This document shows, one piece after another, positions 36,158-45,743 of a DNA stretch of 64,000 nt (position 1 is the stretch's first letter; each line of letters opens with the position of its first letter). Source of the DNA: CAVYXK01 sp963708245 (GTDB lineage Bacteria; Pseudomonadota; Alphaproteobacteria; Acetobacterales; Acetobacteraceae); contig OY970201.1 of the NCBI GenBank assembly GCA_963708245.1, positions 7,874,001 to 7,938,000 on the forward strand. The letters are read 5' to 3'. Under the pieces are notes generated by a model that searched no databases, was not told where the DNA came from, and saw only the letters and a program-made list of their open reading frames with translations. The translations under genes were made by a program, and so were the position numbers.

Positions 36158-37396
36158 ATGATCACGCGACGGGACGCTGCCCGCCTCGCTGCTATCAGCG
36201 CCGCTGCCGCGCTCGCCGGTACCGGCTCAGCCCAAGCGCAAGGCGCCGCCAAGGTTGTCAAGGTCGGCATCGACCTGTCGTTGACCGGTGCTGATGCCGA
36301 GTCCGCCACGCGCATTCTTCACGGCGCGCAGATGGCGTTCGACGATGCCAACGCGAAGCACCTGATCCCCGGCTATCAATTGCAGGTGATCACCTATGAC
36401 GACGGCACTGCGACCGCCGGCCAATACGACCCGGCGCAGGCAGCCACCAACGCGCGCAAGATGGTCGGCGACGGCGTGGTCGCGGCGGTCGGGCCGATGA
36501 TGAGCGGCGCCGGCAAGGCGATGGCGCCGATCCTGAGCGAGGGCGATCTGGCAACCATCACACCGTCCTCGACCAACCCCGACATCACTGATTCGAAATA
36601 CGCTGCCCAATACAAGCCGGAAGGCAAGGCGATCTACTTCCGTACTGTTACGACCGATGCTTTCCAGGGCCCCGAGCTCGCCAATTTCTTCGCCGAGAAG
36701 CTGGGGGTGAAGACGGTCTATATTCTTGACGACAGCGGTGCTTACGGCGTCGGGTTGGCGGATGCCTTCCAGAGGGAAGCCGAAGCCAAGGGGATCAAGG
36801 TGCTCGGCCGCGACCGGCTGGATCCAAAAGCAGCCGACTATTCTGCGGTGCTGACCAAGATCAAAGCGCTGCACCCGGATGCGCTCTATTATGGTGGTGT
36901 GGGCCAAGCCGGCGTGAAGCTAGCCAAGCAGGCCTATGACATCATTCCGAACGTCATCAAGGGTGGCGGTGACGGCGTCTATTCGGTCGAGATGCTGAAC
37001 GGCGTCGGCTATCCGGCCAATCAGGATTGGTACGCCACCATCGCCTCGCCGCACACCACCGAGGACGCCGACGCGGCAGCCTGGGTGAAGGCATACAACG
37101 ACAAGTGGCATACCCAGCCTGACGACTACGCGATCACCGCCTATGACGCCGGGTTGGTGATCGTCGATGCGATCAAGCGGGTGGTCGCGGCCGGAAAGCC
37201 GGTCAACAAGGACACGGTCCGCGACGCGATCCAAAGCTCCAAGGTCAAGACGCTGCAGGGCACGATCTCGTTCGATCAGAACGGCGATCTGACCGACCGC
37301 ACGATCAGCGTCTTCCAGATCAAGCAGGACAAGAACTACCCGGCCGACGACATCCTGCACCAGTATCACTACATCGGCGTAGCGCCTCAGGCGTAG
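36158..37396 (+). CDS. Branched-chain amino acid ABC transporter substrate-binding protein (LivK-like)
   Basis: 412-residue periplasmic binding protein of the type I Leu/Ile/Val fold. The signal peptide has a twin-arginine-like start (MITRRDAARLAAI) and ends near SAQAQ. The mature part has VKVGIDLSLTGADAESA, VVAAVGPMMSGAGKAMAPI, then TPSSTNPDIT and the hinge segment YFRTVTTDAFQGPEL. No permease or ATPase genes are adjacent, so the transporter partner lies elsewhere. gggagg precedes the ATG by 7 nt; the frame is open upstream to 35846 but overlaps DUF1028. A strong terminator follows. Confidence 0.9.
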   Translation: MITRRDAARLAAISAAAALAGTGSAQAQGAAKVVKVGIDLSLTGADAESATRILHGAQMAFDDANAKHLIPGYQLQVITYDDGTATAGQYDPAQAATNARKMVGDGVVAAVGPMMSGAGKAMAPILSEGDLATITPSSTNPDITDSKYAAQYKPEGKAIYFRTVTTDAFQGPELANFFAEKLGVKTVYILDDSGAYGVGLADAFQREAEAKGIKVLGRDRLDPKAADYSAVLTKIKALHPDALYYGGVGQAGVKLAKQAYDIIPNVIKGGGDGVYSVEMLNGVGYPANQDWYATIASPHTTEDADAAAWVKAYNDKWHTQPDDYAITAYDAGLVIVDAIKRVVAAGKPVNKDTVRDAIQSSKVKTLQGTISFDQNGDLTDRTISVFQIKQDKNYPADDILHQYHYIGVAPQA

Positions 37397-37429
37397 GATC
37401 GGGCTCCGCGAGCTTGCGTGATAGCCGCT

Positions 37430-37457
37430 CGCCTCACCCATGCTCTTGGGTGAGGCG
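37430..37457 (+). terminator. Perfect 11-bp hairpin after the binding-protein gene
   Basis: cgcctcaccca and tgggtgaggcg are perfect complements around a tgctct loop, 33 nt after the stop. A T-rich gtgttttg follows 12 nt later. This is a strong terminator candidate. Confidence 0.75.
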
Positions 37458-37831
37458 ACGGCGGGGTGTTTTGTGAGTGCGCGGCTGGTCTGAGTAAACA
37501 TGTCAGCCCGCCTTGGTCCTGGAAACTGCCGCGCATCGCGCTCCCCATTTGCTTCGCCGCGGCTAGCGAATCATTCCGATCCGCGTCGCAGCAAGGGGGT
37601 TTGTCAGCAGACTGCTAGGAGCAGCAATGCACCTGTCGATCGCGGTTAGGCGCGTGGAAGAGGGTGAGAGTTCGATCGCTTGCCATAATGACAGCTCCGT
37701 TCGTTAGGGTGCGCCGATGCGCCGGATCGGGTTCTGGGGCAAGTGAATTGTGCGGCGCAAATTTGGGCGGTCGGAACGTGACCCCAGGCAACAGAAGCGG
37801 TAAGGGGAAGCCCCGAACGGGGAGGTGCTGC
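37458..37831 (+). other. Leader region of the trp-acc-fol chain
   Basis: 374 bp without a confident gene. The trpB frame is open from 37664, but conserved TrpB sequence begins only after the GTG at 37832, which has ggaggt 7-12 nt upstream. No obvious Trp-rich leader peptide or attenuator was found by eye. Confidence 0.45.
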
Positions 37832-39073
37832 GTGAACGAGCCTCTATCTCAGCTGTCGTCGAGCCTCGGGGCCAACAGCCTGCGCGGCGGGCCGGACGGG
37901 CGAGGCCGGTTCGGCGAGTTCGGCGGTCGGTTCGTGGCCGAGACGCTGATGCCGCTGATCCTGGAGGTAGAGCAGGCCTACAACGCCGCGCGCGCCGATC
38001 CGGGGTTCCAGGCGGACCTCGATCGCTACCTGATGCATTACGTGGGCCGGCCGAGCCCGCTCTGGCTGGCCGAGCGGCTGAGCGCCGAGCTTGGCGGAGC
38101 TCGCATCTATTTCAAACGCGACGAGCTGAACCATACCGGCAGTCATAAGGCGAACAACTGCATGGGCCAGATCCTGCTGGCCCGGCGAATGGTCAAGACC
38201 CGGATCATCGCAGAGACGGGCGCCGGGCAGCATGGCGTCGCGACAGCGACGATGTGCGCGCTATTCGGGCTGCCCTGCACGGTGTACATGGGCACCACCG
38301 ACGTCGAGCGGCAGAAGCCGAACGTGTTCCGGATGAAACTTCTGGGCGCGGAGGTGAAGCCCGTGGCCTCGGGCGCTGGTACGCTGAAGGACGCGATGAA
38401 CGAGGCGCTGCGCGACTGGGTCGCCAATGTTGCCGATACGTATTACCTGATCGGGACAGTGGCCGGGCCGCATCCTTATCCGCGCATGGTGCGCGACTTC
38501 CAGTCGGTGATCGGTGAGGAAGCGAAGCGGCAGTTGCAGGAGGCGGAGGGCCGGTTGCCGGATGTCGCGGTCGCCTGCATCGGCGGCGGCTCCAATGCGA
38601 TGGGATTGTTCCATCCGTTCCTGGATGATCCCTCGGTGCGGCTGATCGGCGTGGAGGCGGCAGGGCGGGGGCTGGATACGCACGAGCACGCGGCCAGCCT
38701 GTCGCGCGGTCGCCCGGGCGTGCTGCACGGCAACCGCACGTACTTGTTGCAGGACGACGACGGGCAAATTCAGGAGGCGCATAGCATCAGCGCCGGGCTC
38801 GATTACCCGGGGATCGGCCCAGAGCATTCGTGGCTGCATGAGATCGGCCGCGTGGAGTACGTTGCCGCGACGGACGAGGAAGCGCTCGCGGCGTTCCAGC
38901 TCTGCACCCGTACCGAGGGGATCATACCCGCCCTGGAACCGGCACATGCGCTGGCGCATGTGGCGAAGATCGCGCCGGCAATGGCGAAGGATCGGATTAT
39001 ATTGATGAATCTGTGCGGGCGGGGGGACAAGGACATCTTCACCGTGGCCGAGCATCTTGGGGTGAAGCTGTGA
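37832..39073 (+). CDS. trpB: Tryptophan synthase beta chain
   Basis: 413-residue PLP enzyme joining indole and serine to make tryptophan. GRFGEFGGRFVAETLMPLI opens the fold; Lys106 in ELNHTGSHKANN binds PLP; ETGAGQHGVATAT, YFRM-like NVFRMKLLGAEV, and GGGSNAMGLFHPF (phosphate loop) are intact. Length is normal. The GTG start has a good ribosome binding site. The stop overlaps the trpA start (GTGA). The trpF gene, often upstream, is not present. Confidence 0.96.
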   Translation: MNEPLSQLSSSLGANSLRGGPDGRGRFGEFGGRFVAETLMPLILEVEQAYNAARADPGFQADLDRYLMHYVGRPSPLWLAERLSAELGGARIYFKRDELNHTGSHKANNCMGQILLARRMVKTRIIAETGAGQHGVATATMCALFGLPCTVYMGTTDVERQKPNVFRMKLLGAEVKPVASGAGTLKDAMNEALRDWVANVADTYYLIGTVAGPHPYPRMVRDFQSVIGEEAKRQLQEAEGRLPDVAVACIGGGSNAMGLFHPFLDDPSVRLIGVEAAGRGLDTHEHAASLSRGRPGVLHGNRTYLLQDDDGQIQEAHSISAGLDYPGIGPEHSWLHEIGRVEYVAATDEEALAAFQLCTRTEGIIPALEPAHALAHVAKIAPAMAKDRIILMNLCGRGDKDIFTVAEHLGVKL

Positions 39074-39900
39074 GTCGCATTGCTACCCGGTTCGCAGCGT
39101 TGAAGCGGCAAGGCCGAGCGGCGCTGATCCCATTTGTCGAGGCTTGGGATCCGGACGCGGCGACCTCGATGGCGCTGCTGCGCGGCATGCCTGGTGCCGG
39201 CGCCGACCTGATCGAGATCGGGATGCCGTTCACCGACCCGATGGCGGACGGGCCGACCATTCAGGCCGCCGGGAAACGTGCGCTGAAGGCGGGGGCGAAG
39301 ATGGCGCACACGCTCGCCATGGTGCGCGGGTTCCGCCGCGAGGACGATGCCACTCCGATTGTGCTGATGGGGTATCTCAACCCGATCCTTACGTATGATC
39401 CCAAGCGGTTCTGCACCGATGCCTCGGCGGCCGGCGTGGACGGGCTGATCGTGGTCGATCTGCCGACCGAGGAAGCCGACCTGCTTCTGCCGCACGCCAG
39501 TGCGAATGGGCTCGACGTGATACGACTGATTGCGCCGACGACCGATGAGCGGCGGCTGCCGCTGGTGCTTGCTGGGAGCTCCGGTTTCGTTTACTATGTG
39601 AGCATTACCGGGATCACCGGCACGCGGACCGCAACGGCTGAGCATCTGGCAGAGGCGATCCCTCGGGTGCGCAAAGTGACCGACCTGCCGATCGCGGTGG
39701 GGTTCGGCGTGCGCAGCCCGCAGCAAGCGGCGACGGTGGCACGCGCGGCTGATGCGGCGGTGGTGGCTTCGGCGCTGATCGACACGCTGGCGGCCAGCCT
39801 CGATCAGCACGGCCGGGCGCGTCTGGACACGGTGCGCCGCGTGCTGGATCAGGTGCGTGCGTTGGCTGACGGCGTGCGCGGGGCGAGGGTGGCCGCATGA
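39070..39900 (+). CDS. trpA: Tryptophan synthase alpha chain
   Basis: 276-residue TIM barrel that cleaves indole-3-glycerol phosphate to indole. Catalytic Glu49 (ADLIEIGMPF) and Asp60 (DPMADGP) hold the same numbers as in the Salmonella enzyme. VLMGYLNPIL, DGLIVVDLPTEEAD, and FVYYVSITGITG follow. A small oddity: the segment normally reading TAGDPD is VEAWDPD here (about residues 23-29). It may be lineage-specific. It is chained to trpB (GTGA) and to accD (ATGA), implying one transcript. Confidence 0.95.
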   Translation: MSRIATRFAALKRQGRAALIPFVEAWDPDAATSMALLRGMPGAGADLIEIGMPFTDPMADGPTIQAAGKRALKAGAKMAHTLAMVRGFRREDDATPIVLMGYLNPILTYDPKRFCTDASAAGVDGLIVVDLPTEEADLLLPHASANGLDVIRLIAPTTDERRLPLVLAGSSGFVYYVSITGITGTRTATAEHLAEAIPRVRKVTDLPIAVGFGVRSPQQAATVARAADAAVVASALIDTLAASLDQHGRARLDTVRRVLDQVRALADGVRGARVAA

Positions 39901-40790
39901 GCTGGCTGACCGAATTCGTCCGCCCGAAGATCCGCACGCTGTTTACGCGGCGGGAGATGCCGGACAATCTCTGGCACCAGTGCCCGGCCTGCCAGCAGAT
40001 GATCTTCGCCCGCGACCTGGCGGCGAACCGGAAGGTCTGCCCGCATTGTGGCCATCACATGCGCGCCTCGGCTGCCGAACGCCTGACCTGGACCTTCGAC
40101 GCCAACGCCTTTACCCGCATCGAGCTGCCCAAGGTCGCTGCGGATCCGCTGCGCTTCCGCGACAGCAAGCGCTATTCCGACCGGCTCAAGGATGCGCGCG
40201 ACAAGACGCATCTGGAAGATGCCATCGCGGTGGCGCACGGCACGATCGAGGGCCAGCGTGCGGTGGTGGCGGCGATGGAGTTCGACTTCATCGGCGGCTC
40301 CATGGGCGCTGCGGTGGGGGAGGGGATCGTCGCCGCGGCGCGGTTGGCGGTGCTGCAGGATGCGCCGCTGATCGTGTTTACTGCCTCGGGCGGCGCGCGG
40401 ATGCAGGAAGGCGCCATCAGCCTGATGCAGATGCCGAAGACCGTGATCGCGACGCGTCTTGTCAAAGACGCAGGGTTACCCTTCATCGTGGTGCTGACGG
40501 ATCCCACGACGGGCGGCGTGACCGCGAGCTTCGCCATGCTGGGCGACATCCAGATCGCCGAACCCGGCGCGCTGATCGGTTTCGCCGGTACGCGAGTCAT
40601 CGAGCAGACCGTGCACGAGAAACTGCCCGAAGGGTTCCAGACCGCCGAGTACCTGCACCAGCATGGCATGATCGACATGGTGGTGAAGCGCACTGAACTG
40701 CGAGCCGTGCTGGCTCGTATCCTTCATCTGTTGCGCGTGAAGCAGCAGGAGCCGTCGCCGCCCGAGCCCACAGCACAGGCGGCCGAGTGA
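39897..40790 (+). CDS. accD: Acetyl-CoA carboxylase carboxyltransferase beta subunit
   Basis: 297-residue subunit that, with AccA, transfers CO2 from biotin to acetyl-CoA in fatty acid synthesis. The N-terminal zinc finger has Cys29, Cys32, Cys48 and Cys51 (HQCPACQQ, KVCPHCGHHM). The crotonase-like domain has FTASGGARMQEGAISLMQM and DPTTGGVTASFAMLGDI, plus GFAGTRVIEQTV. Its ATG overlaps the trpA stop and its TGA overlaps the folC GTG, as is common in Alphaproteobacteria. Confidence 0.96.
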   Translation: MSWLTEFVRPKIRTLFTRREMPDNLWHQCPACQQMIFARDLAANRKVCPHCGHHMRASAAERLTWTFDANAFTRIELPKVAADPLRFRDSKRYSDRLKDARDKTHLEDAIAVAHGTIEGQRAVVAAMEFDFIGGSMGAAVGEGIVAAARLAVLQDAPLIVFTASGGARMQEGAISLMQMPKTVIATRLVKDAGLPFIVVLTDPTTGGVTASFAMLGDIQIAEPGALIGFAGTRVIEQTVHEKLPEGFQTAEYLHQHGMIDMVVKRTELRAVLARILHLLRVKQQEPSPPEPTAQAAE

Positions 40791-42055
40791 CCGATCGGAT
40801 CGAGGCAATCGTTGCCCGACTTGAGGGGCTGCATCCGCGGTTGATCGATCTCAGCCTGGATCGGCTTCGGGCGTTGCTAGGCAAGTTGGGGTCGCCGGAG
40901 CGGCGGCTGCCGCCGGTCATTCATGTAGCTGGTACCAATGGCAAGGGCAGCACCTGCGCGTTCCTGCGTGCCATGGGCGAAGCGGCGGGGATGCGGGTGC
41001 ATGTCTATACCTCGCCGCACCTGGTGCGGTTCAACGAGCGTATTCGCATCACCGGCCGGCTGGTTTCGGATGACGATCTGGCGGCGGCCCTGGAAGAAGT
41101 CGAGCGGGTCAATGCCGGTGCGGCGGTCACCGTGTTCGAGGTGATCACCGCCGTTGCTTTCCATCTGTTTGCGGCGGTGCCGGCGGAGCTTTGCGTGCTG
41201 GAAGTGGGGCTCGGCGGGCGGGGCGATGCGACCAATGTGATCGAGCGGCCGGCGGCCTGCGCGATCACGTCGATCTCGTTGGACCATCGCGAGATGCTGG
41301 GCGACACGGTTGCGGCGATCGCCGCCGAGAAGGCGGGGATCATAAAGCCGGGCGTGCCTGTGGCGGTCGGCGAGCAGACGCCGGAGGCGCTGGAGGTGCT
41401 GCGCACAGTGGCCGAACGGGTGGGCGCGCAATTGCAGCTTGCCGATCGGGATTGGTCGATGGATGGGCTTCGCTATTCCGATGCGCGCGGGGCGATTAAT
41501 CTGCCGACTTTGTCGCTTCCGGGCGCGCACCAACTTGACAACGCCGGTATCGCCATCGCCGCGTTGCGCTCATCCGGACTTGCCGTGCAGGATGTCGCAA
41601 TCGCTAGGGGTGTGGCGCGAGCCGAGTGGCCGGCCCGGCTGCAACCGCTGCACGGTGCGCTGGCCGCGCTCCTGCCGCCGGATTGGGAGCTGTGGCTTGA
41701 TGGCGGGCACAATCCCGGGGCTGGAGTTGTTCTGGCGGCGCATCTGGCGACGTGGGCGGATCGTCCGGTGCATCTGATCGTGGGGATGAACCAGCGGAAG
41801 GACGCGGTGGAGTTTCTCCGTCCGCTGCTGCCGTACGCGACGTCGGTGCGTGCCGTGGCTGAGCCCGGTCAGCACCTTGCAATGCCGGTGGAGGCGATCG
41901 TCGCCGCGTCCGGTGGGGTTGCGCAGCCGGCCGGCCGCGTGGCCGATGCGTTGCAGGCGCTGGCGCGGCAGGATGGACAGGCGGCGCGCGTGCTGATTTG
42001 CGGGACGCTGTATCTGGCGGGCGAAGTGCTGAAGCAGGATGAGGGAATTGTATGA
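40787..42055 (+). CDS. folC: Bifunctional folylpolyglutamate synthase / dihydrofolate synthase
   Basis: 422-residue Mur-ligase-fold enzyme adding glutamate to dihydropteroate and folates. VIHVAGTNGKGSTCAFLRAM is the P-loop, VYTSPHLVRFNERIRI the folate-binding loop, FEVITAVAFHLFA and LEVGLGGRGDATNVI the Mg site, then SISLDHREMLG and DGGHNPGAG. Complete and normal length. The start is GTG overlapping the accD stop. Its own stop overlaps the ATG of the next gene, a glycoside hydrolase, which is an unusual follow-on for this chain. Confidence 0.94.
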   Translation: MTDRIEAIVARLEGLHPRLIDLSLDRLRALLGKLGSPERRLPPVIHVAGTNGKGSTCAFLRAMGEAAGMRVHVYTSPHLVRFNERIRITGRLVSDDDLAAALEEVERVNAGAAVTVFEVITAVAFHLFAAVPAELCVLEVGLGGRGDATNVIERPAACAITSISLDHREMLGDTVAAIAAEKAGIIKPGVPVAVGEQTPEALEVLRTVAERVGAQLQLADRDWSMDGLRYSDARGAINLPTLSLPGAHQLDNAGIAIAALRSSGLAVQDVAIARGVARAEWPARLQPLHGALAALLPPDWELWLDGGHNPGAGVVLAAHLATWADRPVHLIVGMNQRKDAVEFLRPLLPYATSVRAVAEPGQHLAMPVEAIVAASGGVAQPAGRVADALQALARQDGQAARVLICGTLYLAGEVLKQDEGIV

Positions 42056-43905
42056 ATCGACTGGTCGCTGCCACCATCCTGTTGGTCGGAACGGTAGCGT
42101 CGGCAGCGGCGCTGGCCGCCTGGCCCGACTACCAGATCATGGAATGGCAGCCGCGCAACTCGCAGCAGCTCGTTACGCTCAAAAACATTGGTGTGACCGG
42201 CGGCATGGCGCCGATCAACCGCGACGCCGGAACGTTCGATCCAGCTTCGCCTACGCCGACAGCGCTGCGCAGCCAGGGGATGCGATATTATGTCGAGAAC
42301 ATCGCCACCGATTTCTATGCAGCCTATCACCGCTATACGCCGGGGAAGAAACCCAACTGGCGGTTTGCTGAGCTGCAGGCGCGCTATGCGGCGAACCCGT
42401 CTGATCTTTCGGTTTTCATCCGCGATCCCGGGCTGTCCGACCCGGCCGCGTTGAGGCGGATCGAGGATCGGCTGAACGCAGTGGTGGATGCGGCAAAAGC
42501 GGATCACCCGATTTATTACAGCCTTGGTGACGAGACCGGCATCGCCGATCTTGCGGTCAATTGGGATTTCGACCTCGCGCCGGCCTCGCTGGCCGGGTTT
42601 CGCACGTGGTTGCAGACGCAATATCCTTCGCTGGCGGCGCTGAATGCGGAGTGGGACACGCAGTATGCCGACTGGGACGAAGTGACGCCAGAGCTGACGA
42701 CCGCAGCGATGCGGCGGAGCGACGACAATTTCGCCTCCTGGTCAGATTTCAAGGCGTGGATGGATGTGGCCTATGCGCGCGCCTTGCGGGCCGGCACCGA
42801 CGCAGTGCACTGGGCTGACCCGACGGCGCTGGCGGCGATCGAGGGTGCACAGGTCCCCGGTTGGGGCGGCTACGACTACACGCTGCTGGCGCACGCCGTC
42901 GATGCGATGGAGATCTACGACACGGACGAGAACCTGGCGATCCTGCGGTCGCTCAATCCGGCGGTCGTGACGCTGACGACGGCGTTTAGTACGAAACCTC
43001 GCCAGCTTCATGCGATATGGCGGGAGTGGCTGCGCGGCTGCCGTGGTCTGGTGCTGTGGGACGACCACAACGGCATCGTCCGCCCGGACGGATCGCCAGG
43101 GCCGGATGCAGCGGGTTATGCGCCGGTGTTCGCGGCGTTGCGTGGATCGCTGGGACATGCGGTGCTCGATGGCCGGCCGGTGTACGACCCGATCGCGATC
43201 CTGTATTCGCCGCCGAGTTTCCGCATTGCGTGGATGCTGGAGCACCGGGCGGGTGGCGCTGCCTGGGCTATGCGCACCGCCGCCGACGAAGATGCGGGTG
43301 ATGCGCAACGCGAGGCGCTGGCGGCGGATGGGGAGGCGCTCGCGCATATTGGGCTGACACCGCGTTACGTGGGGCCTGAGCAGTTGGCGCGTGGCGAGCT
43401 GGGGGACGCGAAGGTGTTGATCCTGCCTTCGGCGATTGCGATGTCCTCGGCCGATGTGGCTGCGGTTCGTCGGTTCGCTGCACAGGGAGGGCGGGTGATC
43501 GCCGACTCGGTGCCTGGCAGTTTCGACGAGCACGGACGGCGGCTGACGCAGGCGGCGTTGGCCGATCTGTTTGGGGGCGGGGAGGGGAGGATCGTGCCGG
43601 CCGGCGATCAGGCAGGGCTTTCGGCGGCGCTAAGGGGGGCGGGGGTCAAGCCGGTTTTCCCGGTGCAAGCGCCGGGCAACGATGTGACGACCTACATGTT
43701 CCGCAACGGCGACAGGACGATCCTCGCGTTGCAGCGCGATCTCACCGAGACTACCGCGTCCGAGCAGATCAGCGTGACCTTGCCTCGTACGTTCCTCGTC
43801 GAAGACCTGCGCAGCGGTGCGTCGCTTGGTCGCGTCCAGCGGCTTGAGCCGACACTCGATCCGATGGCGCCGGCGGTGCTCGCACTATCCGAGGCGCCGC
43901 CCTAA
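42052..43905 (+). CDS. Secreted GH42-like beta-galactosidase family protein
   Basis: 617 residues. Residues 1-23 form a signal peptide (LVAATILLVGTVASAAALAA). The catalytic barrel resembles GH42/GH-A enzymes: HPIYYSLGDE places the acid/base Glu at about 161, followed by DFDLAPASLAGFRTWLQTQYPSLAALNAEW, the typical FxxWL..Y.....LN..W segment. A later trimerisation-like domain has YDPIAILYSPPSFRIAWML and VLILPSAIAMSSADV. Substrate is unknown. It is a periplasmic enzyme translationally coupled (ATGA) to cytosolic folC, so it probably arrived by insertion into the operon's tail or shares its terminator. Confidence 0.75.
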   Translation: MNRLVAATILLVGTVASAAALAAWPDYQIMEWQPRNSQQLVTLKNIGVTGGMAPINRDAGTFDPASPTPTALRSQGMRYYVENIATDFYAAYHRYTPGKKPNWRFAELQARYAANPSDLSVFIRDPGLSDPAALRRIEDRLNAVVDAAKADHPIYYSLGDETGIADLAVNWDFDLAPASLAGFRTWLQTQYPSLAALNAEWDTQYADWDEVTPELTTAAMRRSDDNFASWSDFKAWMDVAYARALRAGTDAVHWADPTALAAIEGAQVPGWGGYDYTLLAHAVDAMEIYDTDENLAILRSLNPAVVTLTTAFSTKPRQLHAIWREWLRGCRGLVLWDDHNGIVRPDGSPGPDAAGYAPVFAALRGSLGHAVLDGRPVYDPIAILYSPPSFRIAWMLEHRAGGAAWAMRTAADEDAGDAQREALAADGEALAHIGLTPRYVGPEQLARGELGDAKVLILPSAIAMSSADVAAVRRFAAQGGRVIADSVPGSFDEHGRRLTQAALADLFGGGEGRIVPAGDQAGLSAALRGAGVKPVFPVQAPGNDVTTYMFRNGDRTILALQRDLTETTASEQISVTLPRTFLVEDLRSGASLGRVQRLEPTLDPMAPAVLALSEAPP

Positions 43906-43987
43906 CCTGTTATCGCGCGCCCGATTAAAGCTTGACGGGGTCGCCCGTCCGGGCCGACGGAATCCGGCGGGCCCCCCGACTGTACCG

Positions 43988-44395
43988 TCAGCCGGGCATC
44001 TTCGGGAAGCTCTTCAGGCCGCCACCCAGCGCGACCCATGGTTGCTTGCTATCGCAATAGATCTCCATCCCGGGCTTTACCCAACTCGGGTCATCCAATG
44101 TGCCCGAGCGGGGCATCAACATATCCGGGATCACGTCCACATTACTGTTGATCGGGGAACCGCAATTCGGGCAGAACCGATAATGCACACCCTGGCCGCT
44201 GTCGCCCTTGCTGTCGTAAGCTTTCACGTCGCCGGTTACCGTTAGCGCCGGGGCCGGAAGCGCGATCACCACCGCGAATGCACTGCCGCTCGCCTTCTGG
44301 CAAGCCGTGCAATGGCAGACCGCGACAAAGGTCGGGTCTGCGTCCGCACTGAAACGGACCTGCCCGCAGGAGCAGCCACCACTGATTTTCGCCAT
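43988..44395 (-). CDS. GFA / CENP-V zinc-binding family protein
   Basis: 135 residues. The family includes glutathione-dependent formaldehyde-activating enzyme and other zinc proteins. Zinc ligands are visible: Cys8 and Cys10 (GGCSCGQVRF), Cys27, Cys29 and Cys32 (CHCTACQKASGSAF), and Cys75 and Cys78 (RFCPNCGSPI). Length is typical. Formaldehyde activity should not be assumed, as the family is broad. It is a single gene, 220 bp from the end of the catalase-like gene on the same strand. Confidence 0.88.
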   Translation of the reverse strand: MAKISGGCSCGQVRFSADADPTFVAVCHCTACQKASGSAFAVVIALPAPALTVTGDVKAYDSKGDSGQGVHYRFCPNCGSPINSNVDVIPDMLMPRSGTLDDPSWVKPGMEIYCDSKQPWVALGGGLKSFPKMPG

Positions 44396-44615
44396 AGCCC
44401 TGTCCCCTCCTGTTCTTGCGTTGCTTGAGTATTGTGCAGAGGCTGGTGTGCACCCTAGTCGGTGCTCACATGTTCAGCAACAAAATTCTAGGCCGTGATC
44501 CTGTCAGAGCACGGTCCAGAGGCGGCAAGCATTCCCGGTGTGCGGCGTGTCGGCATTCGTTGGCCCATGTCGGAACGGGACCGTGCTCCAGTAGCGCAGT
44601 TGCTGGTCAGCGGCG

Positions 44616-45716
44616 CTATGAAGATGGCTCCTTGTTGAGCGAGTTCTTACAACCGACTCGGCCTCCAACCGCTCGCATGCGAGCCTCTCGGCTGGCTACT
44701 TCTCCAGGCCAACGCGCGCGGTTCATGCTTCCGACCGGTTTGGAGTTTAACGTCGAATTCCCAGTCACATCGAAGTAGGTGGCTTCACTCGCTTCCGGCG
44801 ACAGGTGAGACCCTGGCAGAAGTGTAAGCCGTGCGACGGTGTGGAACGCTGCTCGGCTCTCATTCCACTCGACACTTGCGTTTTCGATCCAGAAATTCGC
44901 GTCCTGACGTTTGCCCCAATAGGTCATCTTCTCTGTATCGAGGAACTGGAGACCGAAATCGAAAGAACTCATCGTGGCGTCTTCTGTCACATGTCGGACC
45001 AACTCGTCCTGCAAAGCGTTCGGATTGGTTTTGTCCAGGGCACGCCCAGGATTGCCGACGTGCGGCGTGGCGCAATACTTGATGACATCCGCTGGCCCAT
45101 GCCGGAACGGCACCGTGCTCCAGTAGCGCAGTTGCTGGTAGGGTTTGATGCGCTGGCGGGCCTGCAACTGCGCCAGCACGATCGTTCGCAGAGCGCGCAA
45201 TTTATCCCGAAACGCCAGCGCCCAGAGGGCTTTGGGCGGGCTCGACGCGGTCAGTATGTTCACAGTCGCGAGGAAGGCGCGTGCGTCGTTGATGGGGAGA
45301 GTGGGAGCGCTCTGCAGAGAAAAATCCTGTCGGGCGACCGGCCCACCCGGCGGGAGCTCGACAGAAAATGACAGTGCCCGTACATCGGGCCTGAAATCAG
45401 GATAAACCTTAGGGTCTGAATTGGCAAAACGCACGACGGCAGGATAGGTGCCGGATTTCGCGAAAATACCCCTCGCAAGCCGCGCGCCCAACTCACGGTC
45501 CCGCCCGGCTGTAACATCAAATACCTCGAATTGGGCCTGGGCGCAGACGCCTTTCGCGTGGGTTCCACGGGCGAGCGGGCATTGTTGCGCGGCGGCGGCG
45601 CTTGCCTGCATTTGCAGAACAAGCTGGACGATCTGGGCGATATCGGCCTGTTCCGCAACGAGGTCCCGCTCCGCGTCACTGCCGGTCACGCCGAACCACC
45701 TGGTCAGGAAAAGCAT
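44616..45716 (-). CDS. Catalase-related heme protein
   Basis: 366 residues, shorter than classical catalases (about 480 or more). The core is recognisable: RGTHAKGVCAQAQFEVFD carries the distal-site His, FAKSGTYPAVVRFANSDPKVYPD matches the heme-distal loop, and VRALSFSVELPPG follows. The C-terminal half contains FRHGPADVIKYCATP. Such proteins may use peroxides or fatty-acid hydroperoxides rather than dismutating H2O2. It is the last gene of a three-gene run, 27 nt after the DyP gene. No signal peptide. Confidence 0.75.
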   Translation of the reverse strand: MLFLTRWFGVTGSDAERDLVAEQADIAQIVQLVLQMQASAAAAQQCPLARGTHAKGVCAQAQFEVFDVTAGRDRELGARLARGIFAKSGTYPAVVRFANSDPKVYPDFRPDVRALSFSVELPPGGPVARQDFSLQSAPTLPINDARAFLATVNILTASSPPKALWALAFRDKLRALRTIVLAQLQARQRIKPYQQLRYWSTVPFRHGPADVIKYCATPHVGNPGRALDKTNPNALQDELVRHVTEDATMSSFDFGLQFLDTEKMTYWGKRQDANFWIENASVEWNESRAAFHTVARLTLLPGSHLSPEASEATYFDVTGNSTLNSKPVGSMNRARWPGEVASREARMRAVGGRVGCKNSLNKEPSS

Positions 45717-45743
45717 CGGCGGACGCTCCTCCTCGGACCGTCT

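Noticed and set aside
37664..37831. Upstream extension of the trpB frame
   Set aside because: It lacks conserved TrpB sequence and the GTG at 37832 has a good ribosome binding site.
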